Shown here piece after piece: positions 54,970-64,000 of a stretch of DNA of 64,000 bases (the stretch's first letter is position 1; every line of letters starts with the position of its first letter). The position numbers and the translations under genes are program-made. A model generated the notes under the pieces. It was not told the DNA's origin. It searched no databases and saw only the letters and a program-made list of their open reading frames with translations. The DNA lies in contig LLKB01000007.1 of assembly GCA_001414325.1 (NCBI GenBank), positions 80,871 to 144,870 on the forward strand. Direction: 5' to 3'. The DNA is from Butyribacter intestini. GTDB lineage: Bacteria; Bacillota; Clostridia; Lachnospirales; Lachnospiraceae.

Positions 54970-55758
54970 ATGGGAGATAAGAGGGTACGCATATACAGGT
55001 GTGCGGATGATGAAGTGGGCATTTTTAGTGCCATATATGAAGCAGGTATATCAGGGTATGGTCATAAGTATATTAAAATTCAGCCGCAGTCTGCTGATTA
55101 TATGTATAGCATGGAGCTGTTTGCGGATTATATAGATGTGGAGAGTTCCATAAAGAAGATGAATTCTGTTCTTGATGCGATTAAGGAAAAGATTTCGCAT
55201 GAAGCATATGAGTATGTCATGAAAGCAATAGTGAGCGGAGATGCCGGCAGGGGAGATGTGATATATCAGTTTATCACATATGGATTTACTCTTGGGGCAA
55301 AGGTTGTCATGGCGGTTCAGTTTCAGGAGGTTTCGGATATGTTTACGCTTGTACGCAGTGTCCAAAATGAAGCGTATCGGTATATTGAGGTGCTGAGATT
55401 TAAGGAAGTTATACACAAACCACCGCTTCTTTTAAGTGTGATAGAGCCAAAACACGATATTGTGGCACATTTAGCAAATCATTTTGCGGACAGGTTTAAC
55501 AGTGAGTGGTTTATTATATATGATGCAAGGCATCACAAGGCAGTTTTCCATGAAGCAGGAGGAAAGTGGGAAGTAAGACTATTAAGTGAGAATGAGGAAC
55601 AACGGCTTAAAGAACTGAATGAGACGGAAGAGGAATACTCAGACTTATGGAAAGTATTTTTTGAAAATATAGCTGTCAAGGAGAGAGAAAATAAAAAATT
55701 GCAAACGGGAAATCTTCCGTTGAGATTTAGGGGGCATATGACGGAGTTCGAGAAGTAA
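54970..55758 (+). CDS. Radical-SAM-linked DNA metabolism protein (TIGR03915/DUF4130 family)
   Basis: 262 residues. The N-terminus (RVRIYRCADDEVGIFSAIYE) and the central VIEPKHDIVAHLANHFADRF block fit the DUF4130 family, always found next to the radical SAM protein encoded upstream. The two are thought to act together on damaged or modified DNA, some homologues carrying a uracil-DNA glycosylase domain; none is visible here. AAAGGAG precedes the ATG. The C-terminal part is helical and charged (LKELNETEEEYSDLWKVFF). Confidence 0.9.
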   Translation: MGDKRVRIYRCADDEVGIFSAIYEAGISGYGHKYIKIQPQSADYMYSMELFADYIDVESSIKKMNSVLDAIKEKISHEAYEYVMKAIVSGDAGRGDVIYQFITYGFTLGAKVVMAVQFQEVSDMFTLVRSVQNEAYRYIEVLRFKEVIHKPPLLLSVIEPKHDIVAHLANHFADRFNSEWFIIYDARHHKAVFHEAGGKWEVRLLSENEEQRLKELNETEEEYSDLWKVFFENIAVKERENKKLQTGNLPLRFRGHMTEFEK

Positions 55759-55821
55759 AAGGTAATCCGAGCAAGGTCATAGGGGTGTTGGCTTGATTTC
55801 AGAGATGAATTCTCTTTTCAG

Positions 55822-55835
55822 GGCTGAACTGTTAC
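55822..55835. repeat. Single right end of the GTAACAGTTCAGCC repeat family
   Basis: GGCTGAACTGTTAC, the exact right-end sequence, between the DUF4130 gene and the atp promoter. No left end seen. Confidence 0.55.
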
Positions 55836-55863
55836 CGATTAAGTGATAAAATTTACCTTGTGG

Positions 55864-55892
55864 GTGGACTTTTGTCTAATGATAACTTATAA
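55864..55892 (+). promoter_or_regulatory. SigA-type promoter of the atp operon
   Basis: TGGACT (55864-55869), 17-bp spacer, TATAAT (55887-55892), about 115 bp before the first gene of the operon. Confidence 0.65.
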
Positions 55893-55943
55893 TAAAACAT
55901 ATGTAGAAATAATATAAGAGATATATAGATATATTATGATGTT

Positions 55944-55966
55944 GGGGTCAAAATTTATTTTGACCC
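55944..55966. repeat. Small dispersed hairpin GGGGTCAAAA / TTTTGACCC, copy 2
   Basis: Same family as 46384-46407; lies in the atp operon leader. Confidence 0.6.
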
Positions 55967-56008
55967 AACTAATGCCAAGGCTTGATATGTAGATTATGGA
56001 GGAAGATT

Positions 56009-56365
56009 TTGAAAGAAGATAGTCGAAAAGTTTTAAAAAGCATGATGATGGTTACGCAGTTAGGAATAGTTATGATGGTTCCGATTTTCTTGTGCGGAGC
56101 TTTAGGTGTGTGGTTGAACAGGCTGACGGGTATAGATATTATATTCCCTATTTTGCTTGTGCTTGGCATTGGCTCGGGATTTAGAAGTGTATATATGGTT
56201 ACAAAATCATTTTATGCATCAGATAAAAAGAAAGAAAATGAAAAGCTTCAATATATGGAAGATTTGAAAAATTATAGAAATACACATCCGGACGAGGATT
56301 TTTCAGATGTTATGGAGGGCAAGAAAAAGAGGTATCCGGAACATAAGACACGACAGAATTTTTGA
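56009..56365 (+). CDS. atpZ: AtpZ/AtpI-like membrane protein of the ATP synthase operon
   Basis: 118 residues from TTG 56009, chosen because GGAGG lies 6 nt upstream and no ATG fits; the first later ATG would cut into the first helix. Two membrane helices (MVTQLGIVMMVPIFLCGALG near 16 and ILLVLGIGSGFRSVYMV near 45) and a charged tail match the AtpZ/AtpI accessory family, which aids c-ring assembly or magnesium supply. First gene of the operon. Confidence 0.8.
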   Translation: MKEDSRKVLKSMMMVTQLGIVMMVPIFLCGALGVWLNRLTGIDIIFPILLVLGIGSGFRSVYMVTKSFYASDKKKENEKLQYMEDLKNYRNTHPDEDFSDVMEGKKKRYPEHKTRQNF

Positions 56366-56478
56366 GCTAAATATAAATATGTGAAACAAAAGTTTTGCAA
56401 TACAGAGTGTTAATGAATGTAATGATAAATATAGATGAAGGCTGGAATAGAGATAGGAAAAGGTAGAAAAATAAAAAT

Positions 56479-56874
56479 ATGCGAGAAGCGAAAAAGATTT
56501 TAAAAGAAATGATTATAGGAGTGTTTATATGGTCGCTGCCGGTTTTGGTTATGCTTGCTTTTATAGCAGAAAACAAACCAGCGGCTGTTTGTGGTGTTCT
56601 GGCTGGGGCATTTACGGCAGCAGGGATAATATACCATATGTATAAACATCTTGACATAGCACTTGACATGGACCCGGAAAATGCAAGAAAACATACATTA
56701 AAATCTGCATTTCAGAGAACATTTATAATGGTGGCAGTTCTTATGGTGTCGATGATATGGTACAGTTATGTGCATCCTATAGGTGTTGTATTAGGGCTTA
56801 TGGGTGTGAAGATGACTGCTTATATGCAGCCGTATGTGCACCGTTTTATTGCCAGTGTCAAAAGAGTGGGATGA
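56479..56874 (+). CDS. atpI: ATP synthase subunit I-like membrane protein
   Basis: 131 residues with four membrane helices: VFIWSLPVLVMLAFIAEN, AAVCGVLAGAFTAAGIIYHM, FQRTFIMVAVLMVSMIWY and VVLGLMGVKMTAYMQPYV. Its place between AtpZ and atpB and its topology fit AtpI, the c-ring assembly helper. Sequence motifs are weak, so this rests largely on context. A 223-bp gap of AT-rich sequence precedes atpB. Confidence 0.75.
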   Translation: MREAKKILKEMIIGVFIWSLPVLVMLAFIAENKPAAVCGVLAGAFTAAGIIYHMYKHLDIALDMDPENARKHTLKSAFQRTFIMVAVLMVSMIWYSYVHPIGVVLGLMGVKMTAYMQPYVHRFIASVKRVG

Positions 56875-57097
56875 GAACTGACATATAAGAAACTATGGTG
56901 ATGAGAGTATATTTGTTATTTTTGTTCATTTGCCTGCGTGATATAAAATGCATAGGTATTCAGCATTATATGCAAAAAAATTGCGTGAATTTATGATAAA
57001 AGGTGTTGAGTTGTGCATTGAACATAAAAATATATTTTCATGACTATAGTTGTAATGACTAAGATAGTCATAAAAAATAAAGAAGGAGGATGAGAAT

Positions 57098-57862
57098 GTG
57101 GGAAGTGACATCTTAAATATGTCATGGGTAAACAGTAAGGCACTGCTGGCAGGCGGTGAAGTAGACTTCTTTATCAGAGGATATACTGACAAGAAATTTA
57201 TGTTTCTCGGACACGAAGTCTATCTTACGACGACGCATATATCAATGATAATCGTCATGGCATTTCTGCTTGTTTTTGCCTTGTTTGCAAACCATGCGAT
57301 TAAGAAAGCAGATCCCAAAGAAGCACCCGGTCCGTTTTTAAATGTGGTCGAACTGATAGTTGAAAAACTTGATGGAATGGTTGCAAGCTCAATGGGAGCT
57401 AGAAATGCCGTGAAGTTTAGAAATTATGTAAGTGCCTTGTTTTTGTTTATACTTACATGCAACTTATCAGGATTGTTAGGCTTAAGACCGCCGACAGCGG
57501 ATTTTGGTGTGACATTTCCGCTCGCCGTTATTACATGGGTGATGATTCAGTACAATGGATTTAAGTACCAGAAGATGGGCAAGATAAAAGGTTTGTTTGA
57601 ACCGATTTTCTTATTTTTCCCAATGAATCTTATCAGTGAATTTTCAACGCCTGTATCGATGTCTCTCCGACTTTTCGGAAACATCCTGTCAGGTACCGTA
57701 ATGATGGGACTTATCTATGGTTTGTTGCCAAAAGTGCTTACTTTGGTATGGCCGGCAGCATTGCATGTATATCTTGATGTATTCTCAGGATGCATTCAGA
57801 CATATGTATTCTGTATGCTGACTATGTGCTTTGTCGCAGATGCGATAGGAGAAGACGCATAA
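57098..57862 (+). CDS. atpB: ATP synthase F0 subunit a
   Basis: 254 residues from GTG 57098 (AAGGAGG 8 nt upstream). Stator channel subunit. It has the conserved essential arginine helix MSLRLFGNILSGTVMMGLIY near 190 and the N-terminal helix motif SALFLFILTCNLSGLLGL near 112, with about five to six membrane segments. Translation by GTG next to an out-of-frame ATG is notable. It forms the ion half-channels that load the c-ring; see the sodium signature in subunit c. Confidence 0.96.
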   Translation: MGSDILNMSWVNSKALLAGGEVDFFIRGYTDKKFMFLGHEVYLTTTHISMIIVMAFLLVFALFANHAIKKADPKEAPGPFLNVVELIVEKLDGMVASSMGARNAVKFRNYVSALFLFILTCNLSGLLGLRPPTADFGVTFPLAVITWVMIQYNGFKYQKMGKIKGLFEPIFLFFPMNLISEFSTPVSMSLRLFGNILSGTVMMGLIYGLLPKVLTLVWPAALHVYLDVFSGCIQTYVFCMLTMCFVADAIGEDA

Positions 57863-57883
57863 CAATTATTATATTTATTTTGA

Positions 57884-58162
<279 letters not shown>

Positions 58163-58184
58163 ACTGAGCTGAAAGCGAAGGATA

Positions 58185-58218
58185 CTTCTTGAACGATAGT
58201 TCAAGAAGGGAGTTTTTT
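58185..58218 (+). terminator. Intra-operon hairpin between atpE and atpF
   Basis: CTTCTTGAAC, 4-nt loop, GTTCAAGAAG, then GGAGTTTTTT. A terminator-like structure that could partly stop transcription or protect the atpE end, helping make more c subunit than the others. Confidence 0.65.
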
Positions 58219-58268
58219 CGGGAAAGCGAAGGAACTGGAAAGAGTTAAAATAGAAAGGAGGCTGTAAA

Positions 58269-58826
58269 GTGAATGGTTTGGTAAAGGTTGCTTTAGCAGG
58301 TGACGGACTTGGAGATTATATATTTGGTCTTGACCCACAGCTTCTTGTGGATTCGGCTATCACAATACTTGCAATGTTCGCAATGTTTCTTCTTTTGTCA
58401 CATCTTCTTTTCAATCCTGCAAGGGATCTTCTTGAAAAGAGGCAGGCATATATAAAAGAACAGCTTGAAAAAGCAGCAAAAGAAAAACAGGATGCCATTG
58501 AATTTAAGGCAGAATATGATGAAAAACTTAAGGCTGTTGATAAAGAAGCAGAACAGATTTTGAGCCAGACGAGAAAGAACGCTGTCAAGAGAGAAAACGA
58601 GATAGTGGACGAGGCTAAGGCAGAAGCTGCAAGGATTGTTGACAGGGCAAATCATGACATAGAACTTGAAAAGTCTAAGGTTAAGGATGATGTTAAGAAA
58701 GAAATGGTATCTGTTGCAACAGTTATGGCTGAAAAGATAGTGGCATCTTCTCTTGATGAAGAAAAACAGTCACAGCTTATCGCAGATACATTGGAAGAGA
58801 TGGGTGAAGAGACATGGCTAAGCTAA
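58269..58826 (+). CDS. atpF: ATP synthase F0 subunit b
   Basis: 185 residues from GTG 58269 (AAAGGAGG 7 nt upstream). One N-terminal membrane helix (SAITILAMFAMFLLLSHLLF, about 30-50), then a long charged coiled coil (EKAAKEKQDAIEFKAEYDEK onward), the peripheral stalk. Its end overlaps atpH by 13 bp. Confidence 0.95.
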   Translation: MNGLVKVALAGDGLGDYIFGLDPQLLVDSAITILAMFAMFLLLSHLLFNPARDLLEKRQAYIKEQLEKAAKEKQDAIEFKAEYDEKLKAVDKEAEQILSQTRKNAVKRENEIVDEAKAEAARIVDRANHDIELEKSKVKDDVKKEMVSVATVMAEKIVASSLDEEKQSQLIADTLEEMGEETWLS

Positions 58827-59365
58827 TATCCAAAACTTACGGTGACGCACTTTTTGAGGTGGCGGCTGAGGAAGATAAGCTTGAAAGCCATCTCGAGGAA
58901 GTGGAAGCTGTACTTGATGTGCTGAAAGAAAACGAAGAGTATATAAAGATAATAGGCTATCCTAGAATTCCCGTTGAAGAAAAGAAAGCCATGATAGAAA
59001 GTGCTTTCAAAGACAAAGTGTCTGATGATATGGTCGGTTTCCTTACGGTCATCGTGGAAAAGGGAAGATTTTCAAAGATAGAAGAAATCTTGAACTATTT
59101 TGTTGAGAGAGTACATGAAGCAGAAAAAATAGGAACTGCTGAGATTAAATCCGCCGTAGAGCTTAGTGAAGCACAGAAAAAGGCGGTTGAAGACAAGCTG
59201 CTTACAACTACACAGTACAAAAAGATAATCGCAAAGTACAGTGTGGATGAGTCACTTATAGGCGGTATGGTTATACGCATCGGTGACAGGATCGTGGACA
59301 GCAGCGTAAAGACAAAACTTGAGACTATGGCAAGAGAATTGTCAAAAGTCCGTTTGTCAAACTAA
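58814..59365 (+). CDS. atpH: ATP synthase F1 subunit delta
   Basis: 183 residues; joins the b stalk to the alpha3-beta3 head. It starts AKLISKTYGDALFEVAAEED, the usual OSCP/delta front, and the C-terminal conserved strand reads SLIGGMVIRIGDRIVDSSVK. Complete, translationally coupled to atpF. Confidence 0.96.
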   Translation: MAKLISKTYGDALFEVAAEEDKLESHLEEVEAVLDVLKENEEYIKIIGYPRIPVEEKKAMIESAFKDKVSDDMVGFLTVIVEKGRFSKIEEILNYFVERVHEAEKIGTAEIKSAVELSEAQKKAVEDKLLTTTQYKKIIAKYSVDESLIGGMVIRIGDRIVDSSVKTKLETMARELSKVRLSN

Positions 59366-59394
59366 ATTAAATTGAAAGAAGGTGCGAGAGTATC

Positions 59395-60909
59395 ATGAAT
59401 TTGAAACCTGAAGAAATCAGTTCGGTTATCAAAGAACAGATTAAACAGTACAGTACCAAATTTGAAGTCGCAGATACGGGTACTGTTATACAGGTTGCCG
59501 ATGGTATTACGCGTATTCATGGTCTTGCAAAGGCTATGGAGGGCGAGTTGCTGAAATTTCCAAATGAAATTTACGGCATGGTTTTAAACCTTGAGGAAGA
59601 CAATGTCGGAGCCGTACTCTTAGGTGACCATAAAAATATCAACGAGGGCGATATAGTAAAGACTACAGGACGAGTTGTTGAGGTGCCGGTTGGTGATGAA
59701 ATGCTCGGACGAGTAGTAAATTCTCTCGGACAGCCTATAGATGGCAAAGGTCCGATAAAGACAACAAAAACAAGACCGATTGAGAGAGTTGCATCAGGTG
59801 TTATCTCAAGAAAATCGGTAGATACACCGCTTCAGACAGGTATCAAGGCGATTGACTCGATGGTTCCTATCGGAAGAGGACAGCGTGAGCTTATCATAGG
59901 CGACCGCCAGACAGGTAAGACGGCGATAGCCATTGATACCATCATCAATCAGAAAGGTCAGGGTGTTAAGTGTATTTATGTTGCCATAGGTCAGAAAGCA
60001 TCAACAGTTGCGGCACTTGTAAATAAACTTGAAGAGTTCGGTGCGATGGACTATACGACAGTAGTTGCATCAACAGCCAGCGAACTTGCACCATTACAGT
60101 ATATTGCACCATATTCAGGATGTGCCATCGGTGAAGAATGGATGGAAAATGGCGAGGATGTACTTGTAATCTATGATGACCTTACAAAGCACGCAGCAGC
60201 ATACCGTACACTTGCATTGCTCTTAAAGCGTCCACCTGGACGAGAGGCATATCCGGGCGATGTATTCTATCTTCACTCAAGACTTCTTGAGAGAGCAGCA
60301 CGCCTTTCAGACAAGCTTGGAGGAGGTTCACTTACAGCACTTCCTATCATTGAGACACAGGCAGGTGATGTATCAGCATACATTCCTACAAATGTTATCT
60401 CAATAACAGACGGACAGATATATCTTGAGACAGAGATGTTCAACTCAGGTTTCCGTCCTGCCGTAAATGCCGGTCTTTCAGTTTCACGAGTAGGTGGAGC
60501 TGCACAGATAAAAGCCATGAAGAAGATTTCAGGTTCTATCCGTATCGAGCTTGCTCAGTACAGAGAACTTGCGGCATTCTCGCAGTTTAGTTCAGACCTT
60601 GACCCTGAGACAAAAGCACAGCTTGCACAGGGAGAGAGAATCCGTGAGGTATTAAAACAGGACAACTACAATCCTATGTCTGTTGAGCATGAATTTATCA
60701 GTATTTATGCGGCAACACATAAATATCTCATAGATATTGAACTTGAAGATATTGCCGACTTTGAAAAAGGTCTTTTACAGTTCATCGATGAGAAGTATCC
60801 TGAAGTTCCGGGTACGATAAAAGAGACCGGTGAACTTTCAAAAGATATGGAAGAAAGATTTGTTCAGGCAATCGAAAAATTCAAGGCAGAGTTCGTTAAG
60901 AACAGATAG
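59395..60909 (+). CDS. atpA: ATP synthase F1 subunit alpha
   Basis: 504 residues. Regulatory nucleotide-binding subunit. Walker [16 protein letters not shown] near 169, the arginine-finger region (SISD-type loop [20 protein letters not shown] near 340) and the C-terminal bundle are standard. Complete, in operon order after atpH. Confidence 0.98.
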   Translation: MNLKPEEISSVIKEQIKQYSTKFEVADTGTVIQVADGITRIHGLAKAMEGELLKFPNEIYGMVLNLEEDNVGAVLLGDHKNINEGDIVKTTGRVVEVPVGDEMLGRVVNSLGQPIDGKGPIKTTKTRPIERVASGVISRKSVDTPLQTGIKAIDSMVPIGRGQRELIIGDRQTGKTAIAIDTIINQKGQGVKCIYVAIGQKASTVAALVNKLEEFGAMDYTTVVASTASELAPLQYIAPYSGCAIGEEWMENGEDVLVIYDDLTKHAAAYRTLALLLKRPPGREAYPGDVFYLHSRLLERAARLSDKLGGGSLTALPIIETQAGDVSAYIPTNVISITDGQIYLETEMFNSGFRPAVNAGLSVSRVGGAAQIKAMKKISGSIRIELAQYRELAAFSQFSSDLDPETKAQLAQGERIREVLKQDNYNPMSVEHEFISIYAATHKYLIDIELEDIADFEKGLLQFIDEKYPEVPGTIKETGELSKDMEERFVQAIEKFKAEFVKNR

Positions 60910-60923
60910 AGAGGTGTGATAAT

Positions 60924-61802
60924 ATGGCCTCAATGAGAGATATAAAAAGGCGTAAGGAAAGTGTCCAGAGTACAGGGCAGATTACAAAGGCTATGAAGCT
61001 TGTATCATCTGTAAAACTGCAAAAGGCGAAAGTCGGAGCAGAGTTGTCAAAGCCGTATTTTGATACGATGTATGAAACTGTTGCCGATATGATAGCAAGG
61101 TCAGGCCAGTTGTCACATCCGTTTTTAAAGAAAAGCGAGTCAGACAAAAAGGCTGTTATTGTTATTACATCAAACAGAGGACTTGCAGGCGGTTACAATT
61201 CAAATGTAGTAAAACTTGTGACACATGATGAACGCTTTAAAAAAGAAAATACACTTATATATGCTGTTGGAACAAAGGGCAGAGATACCCTTATGCGTCA
61301 GGGCTACGAGATAGCAGGCGATTATTCGGAGGCTATGAACGAGCCGCTTTACAGTGATGCGACAGGCATTGGAAAAGATGTACTTGGCAAGTTTGTCAAG
61401 GGTGAGATAGGTGAGATTTATATCGCCTACACTATCTTTAAAAATACTGTTGTTCAGATTCCAACACTTATGAAACTTCTTCCTATTGATGCAGAGGATA
61501 TAGTATCTGAGCAGGAAGAAGACCAGAGTCCGTTAGACAAGCTTACGCTTATGAATTATGAGCCGGAACCTGAGGAGGCACTCGATGCCATAATTCCAAA
61601 ATATATAAACAGTCTTATATATGGAGGACTTGTGGAGGCACACGCCAGCGAAAATGGTGCCCGTATGCAGGCGATGGATTCAGCGACAAGTAATGCGGAG
61701 GACATGATAAGTGACCTGTCACTTAAATATAACAGAGCAAGACAGGCATCTATCACTCAGGAGCTTACGGAGATTATTGCAGGTGCATCGGCTATTTCTT
61801 AA
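60924..61802 (+). CDS. atpG: ATP synthase F1 subunit gamma
   Basis: 292 residues. Central rotor shaft. The N-terminal helix (SMRDIKRRKESVQSTGQITK, then AMKLVSSVKLQKAK) and the C-terminal helix (NGARMQAMDSATSNAEDMIS, RARQASITQELTEIIAGA) are the conserved coiled-coil halves. A 196-bp non-coding gap follows before atpD, longer than other gaps in this operon; I see no clear promoter or hairpin in it. Confidence 0.97.
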   Translation: MASMRDIKRRKESVQSTGQITKAMKLVSSVKLQKAKVGAELSKPYFDTMYETVADMIARSGQLSHPFLKKSESDKKAVIVITSNRGLAGGYNSNVVKLVTHDERFKKENTLIYAVGTKGRDTLMRQGYEIAGDYSEAMNEPLYSDATGIGKDVLGKFVKGEIGEIYIAYTIFKNTVVQIPTLMKLLPIDAEDIVSEQEEDQSPLDKLTLMNYEPEPEEALDAIIPKYINSLIYGGLVEAHASENGARMQAMDSATSNAEDMISDLSLKYNRARQASITQELTEIIAGASAIS

Positions 61803-61977
61803 ATTATGTCAAGTTGATTGATTATGGCTGTTGATTATTTGTAAATTTGACTTTAGCGTTCAAACTTATCTGTCAAATTATGTATAAATAACTGATTTAA
61901 AAAATATTGCTGAAAAAACTGCAAAACTTTTCGGTCAAAATCTAAATAAATATTGGATATTGTCCGAAAGATAATAA

Positions 61978-63396
<1,419 letters not shown>

Positions 63397-63411
63397 TTCG
63401 GGAGGTGTATT

Positions 63412-63822
63412 ATGGCTGAAAAGAAGTTTAATCTTCAGATTATATCACCTACCAGAGTTTTCTTTGACGGAGACATAGATATGGTGGAAATGAAGACAAC
63501 GGAGGGTGAAATCGGTGTACTCGCCGGACACATTCCGCTTACGGCTATTCTTGAACCGGGTGTGCTTCGCATAAAGAAGTCAGACGGTGACAAAGAAGCG
63601 GCACTTCATGACGGATTTGTAAAAATCACAAAAGACAAGGTAACGATCCTTGCCGAATCCTGCGAGTGGCCTGACGAGATAGATGTAAACAGGGCAAATG
63701 AAGCAAAGACAAGAGCAGAGCGCAGGCTTAAGAGCGGCGAACCTGCCGTAGATATGCTTCGTGCGGAGCTTGCACTTAAAAAGGCACTTACCAGAATTGA
63801 TATTGCAGGAAAATATAAATAA
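63412..63822 (+). CDS. atpC: ATP synthase F1 subunit epsilon
   Basis: 136 residues. N-terminal beta sandwich (FNLQIISPTRVFFDGDIDMV, EGEIGVLAGHIPLTAILEPG) and C-terminal helical hairpin (RANEAKTRAERRLKSGEPAV). Last gene of the operon; a terminator follows 5 bp after the stop codon. Confidence 0.97.
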   Translation: MAEKKFNLQIISPTRVFFDGDIDMVEMKTTEGEIGVLAGHIPLTAILEPGVLRIKKSDGDKEAALHDGFVKITKDKVTILAESCEWPDEIDVNRANEAKTRAERRLKSGEPAVDMLRAELALKKALTRIDIAGKYK

Positions 63823-63826
63823 AAAT

Positions 63827-63864
63827 CAAAAGGTTTGCAGATACAAAGTCTGCAAGCCTTTTTT
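63827..63864 (+). terminator. Rho-independent terminator of the atp operon
   Basis: AAAGGTTTGCAGA, 7-nt loop, TCTGCAAGCCTTTTTT. A strong hairpin with a T run; the group II intron begins within about 5-8 bp of the T run. Confidence 0.9.
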
Positions 63865-64000
63865 ATGTTTGCGCGCCATGGGCGCACTCTAACGGGTGAA
63901 AGTCCCGAACATGCCCAGATAGTGGGAAGTGTATAGCCGAACAGCAAGGGTGTCCATCGTGAGGTGGAATCTGAAGGAAGCTGTAAGCAAATCTCCGGTC
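63865..64000 (+). mobile_element. Group II intron, 5' end (continues beyond window)
   Basis: After the terminator T run the sequence reads GCGCGCC-ATG-GGCGCAC, then CTAACGGGTGAAAGTCCCGA, later AGCAAGGGTGTCCATCGTGA and GGTGGAATCTGAAGGAAGC. These are hallmark domain I sequences of bacterial group II introns that encode a reverse transcriptase/maturase, which would lie downstream. The exact first base is uncertain by a few nt because the expected GUGCG start is GCGCG here. Insertion right after a terminator is the target preference known for class IIC introns. Confidence 0.8.

Overview
The window looks like a chromosomal segment of an anaerobic, spore-forming, low-GC Firmicute of the Lachnospiraceae (Lachnospira/Roseburia/Butyrivibrio-like). 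The reasons are the AT-rich sequence, strong GGAGG ribosome binding sites, spore genes (GerA/SpoVAF-like and CotS-like proteins), a CIRCE/HrcA heat-shock operator, glycogen genes, Thr-Ala-Lys-Pro linker-rich surface proteins and an F-type ATP synthase whose c subunit carries a sodium-binding signature. The species is not determined. I see no tRNA or rRNA genes.

Layout: 1-2767 sensory genes (partial 7TM sensor, methyl-accepting chemotaxis protein); 3.1-11.3 kb MATE exporter, an orphan PD-(D/E)XK-like protein, SpoVAF-like protein, NhaD-type antiporter, tatD, rsmA and a PAP2-like protein; 11.6-12.6 kb an Rpn/transposase-like nuclease; 12.8-26.4 kb a complete type I-B CRISPR-Cas locus (cas6-cas8-cas7-cas5-cas3, three accessory genes, a 50-repeat array, cas4-cas1-cas2); 26.5-35 kb DUF5662, an AraC regulator divergent from a heterodimeric ABC exporter, and small genes; 35.3-39.7 kb a 1469-residue surface lipoprotein; 40-46.3 kb thioesterase, YdcF, AzlCD, Hsp20, CotS-like kinase and PEGA lipoprotein; 46.4-50.6 kb phosphosugar mutase and glgB; 50.8-55.8 kb GH25 lysozyme and a two-gene radical-SAM DNA-metabolism pair; 56-63.8 kb the complete atp operon; 63.87 kb to the end, the 5' part of a group II intron immediately after the atp terminator.

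The most striking feature is upstream of the cas operon (12813-13019). Two degenerate copies of the CRISPR repeat lie there on the minus strand, with their own promoter, and flank a shortened 24-nt 'spacer'. The first 21 nt of that spacer, counted from the repeat handle, match the cas promoter exactly (12973-12993, running into the -35 box). The match is preceded by 5'-CCA, the PAM known for a related clostridial I-B system. This is the arrangement expected of a crRNA-like guide that directs Cascade to repress its own cas promoter (CreR-type autoregulation). Other points of interest are three small coupled genes between cas3 and the array, a structured inverted-repeat element present twice with compensating base changes, several families of small dispersed hairpin repeats, and spacer pairs that differ mainly at every third base.
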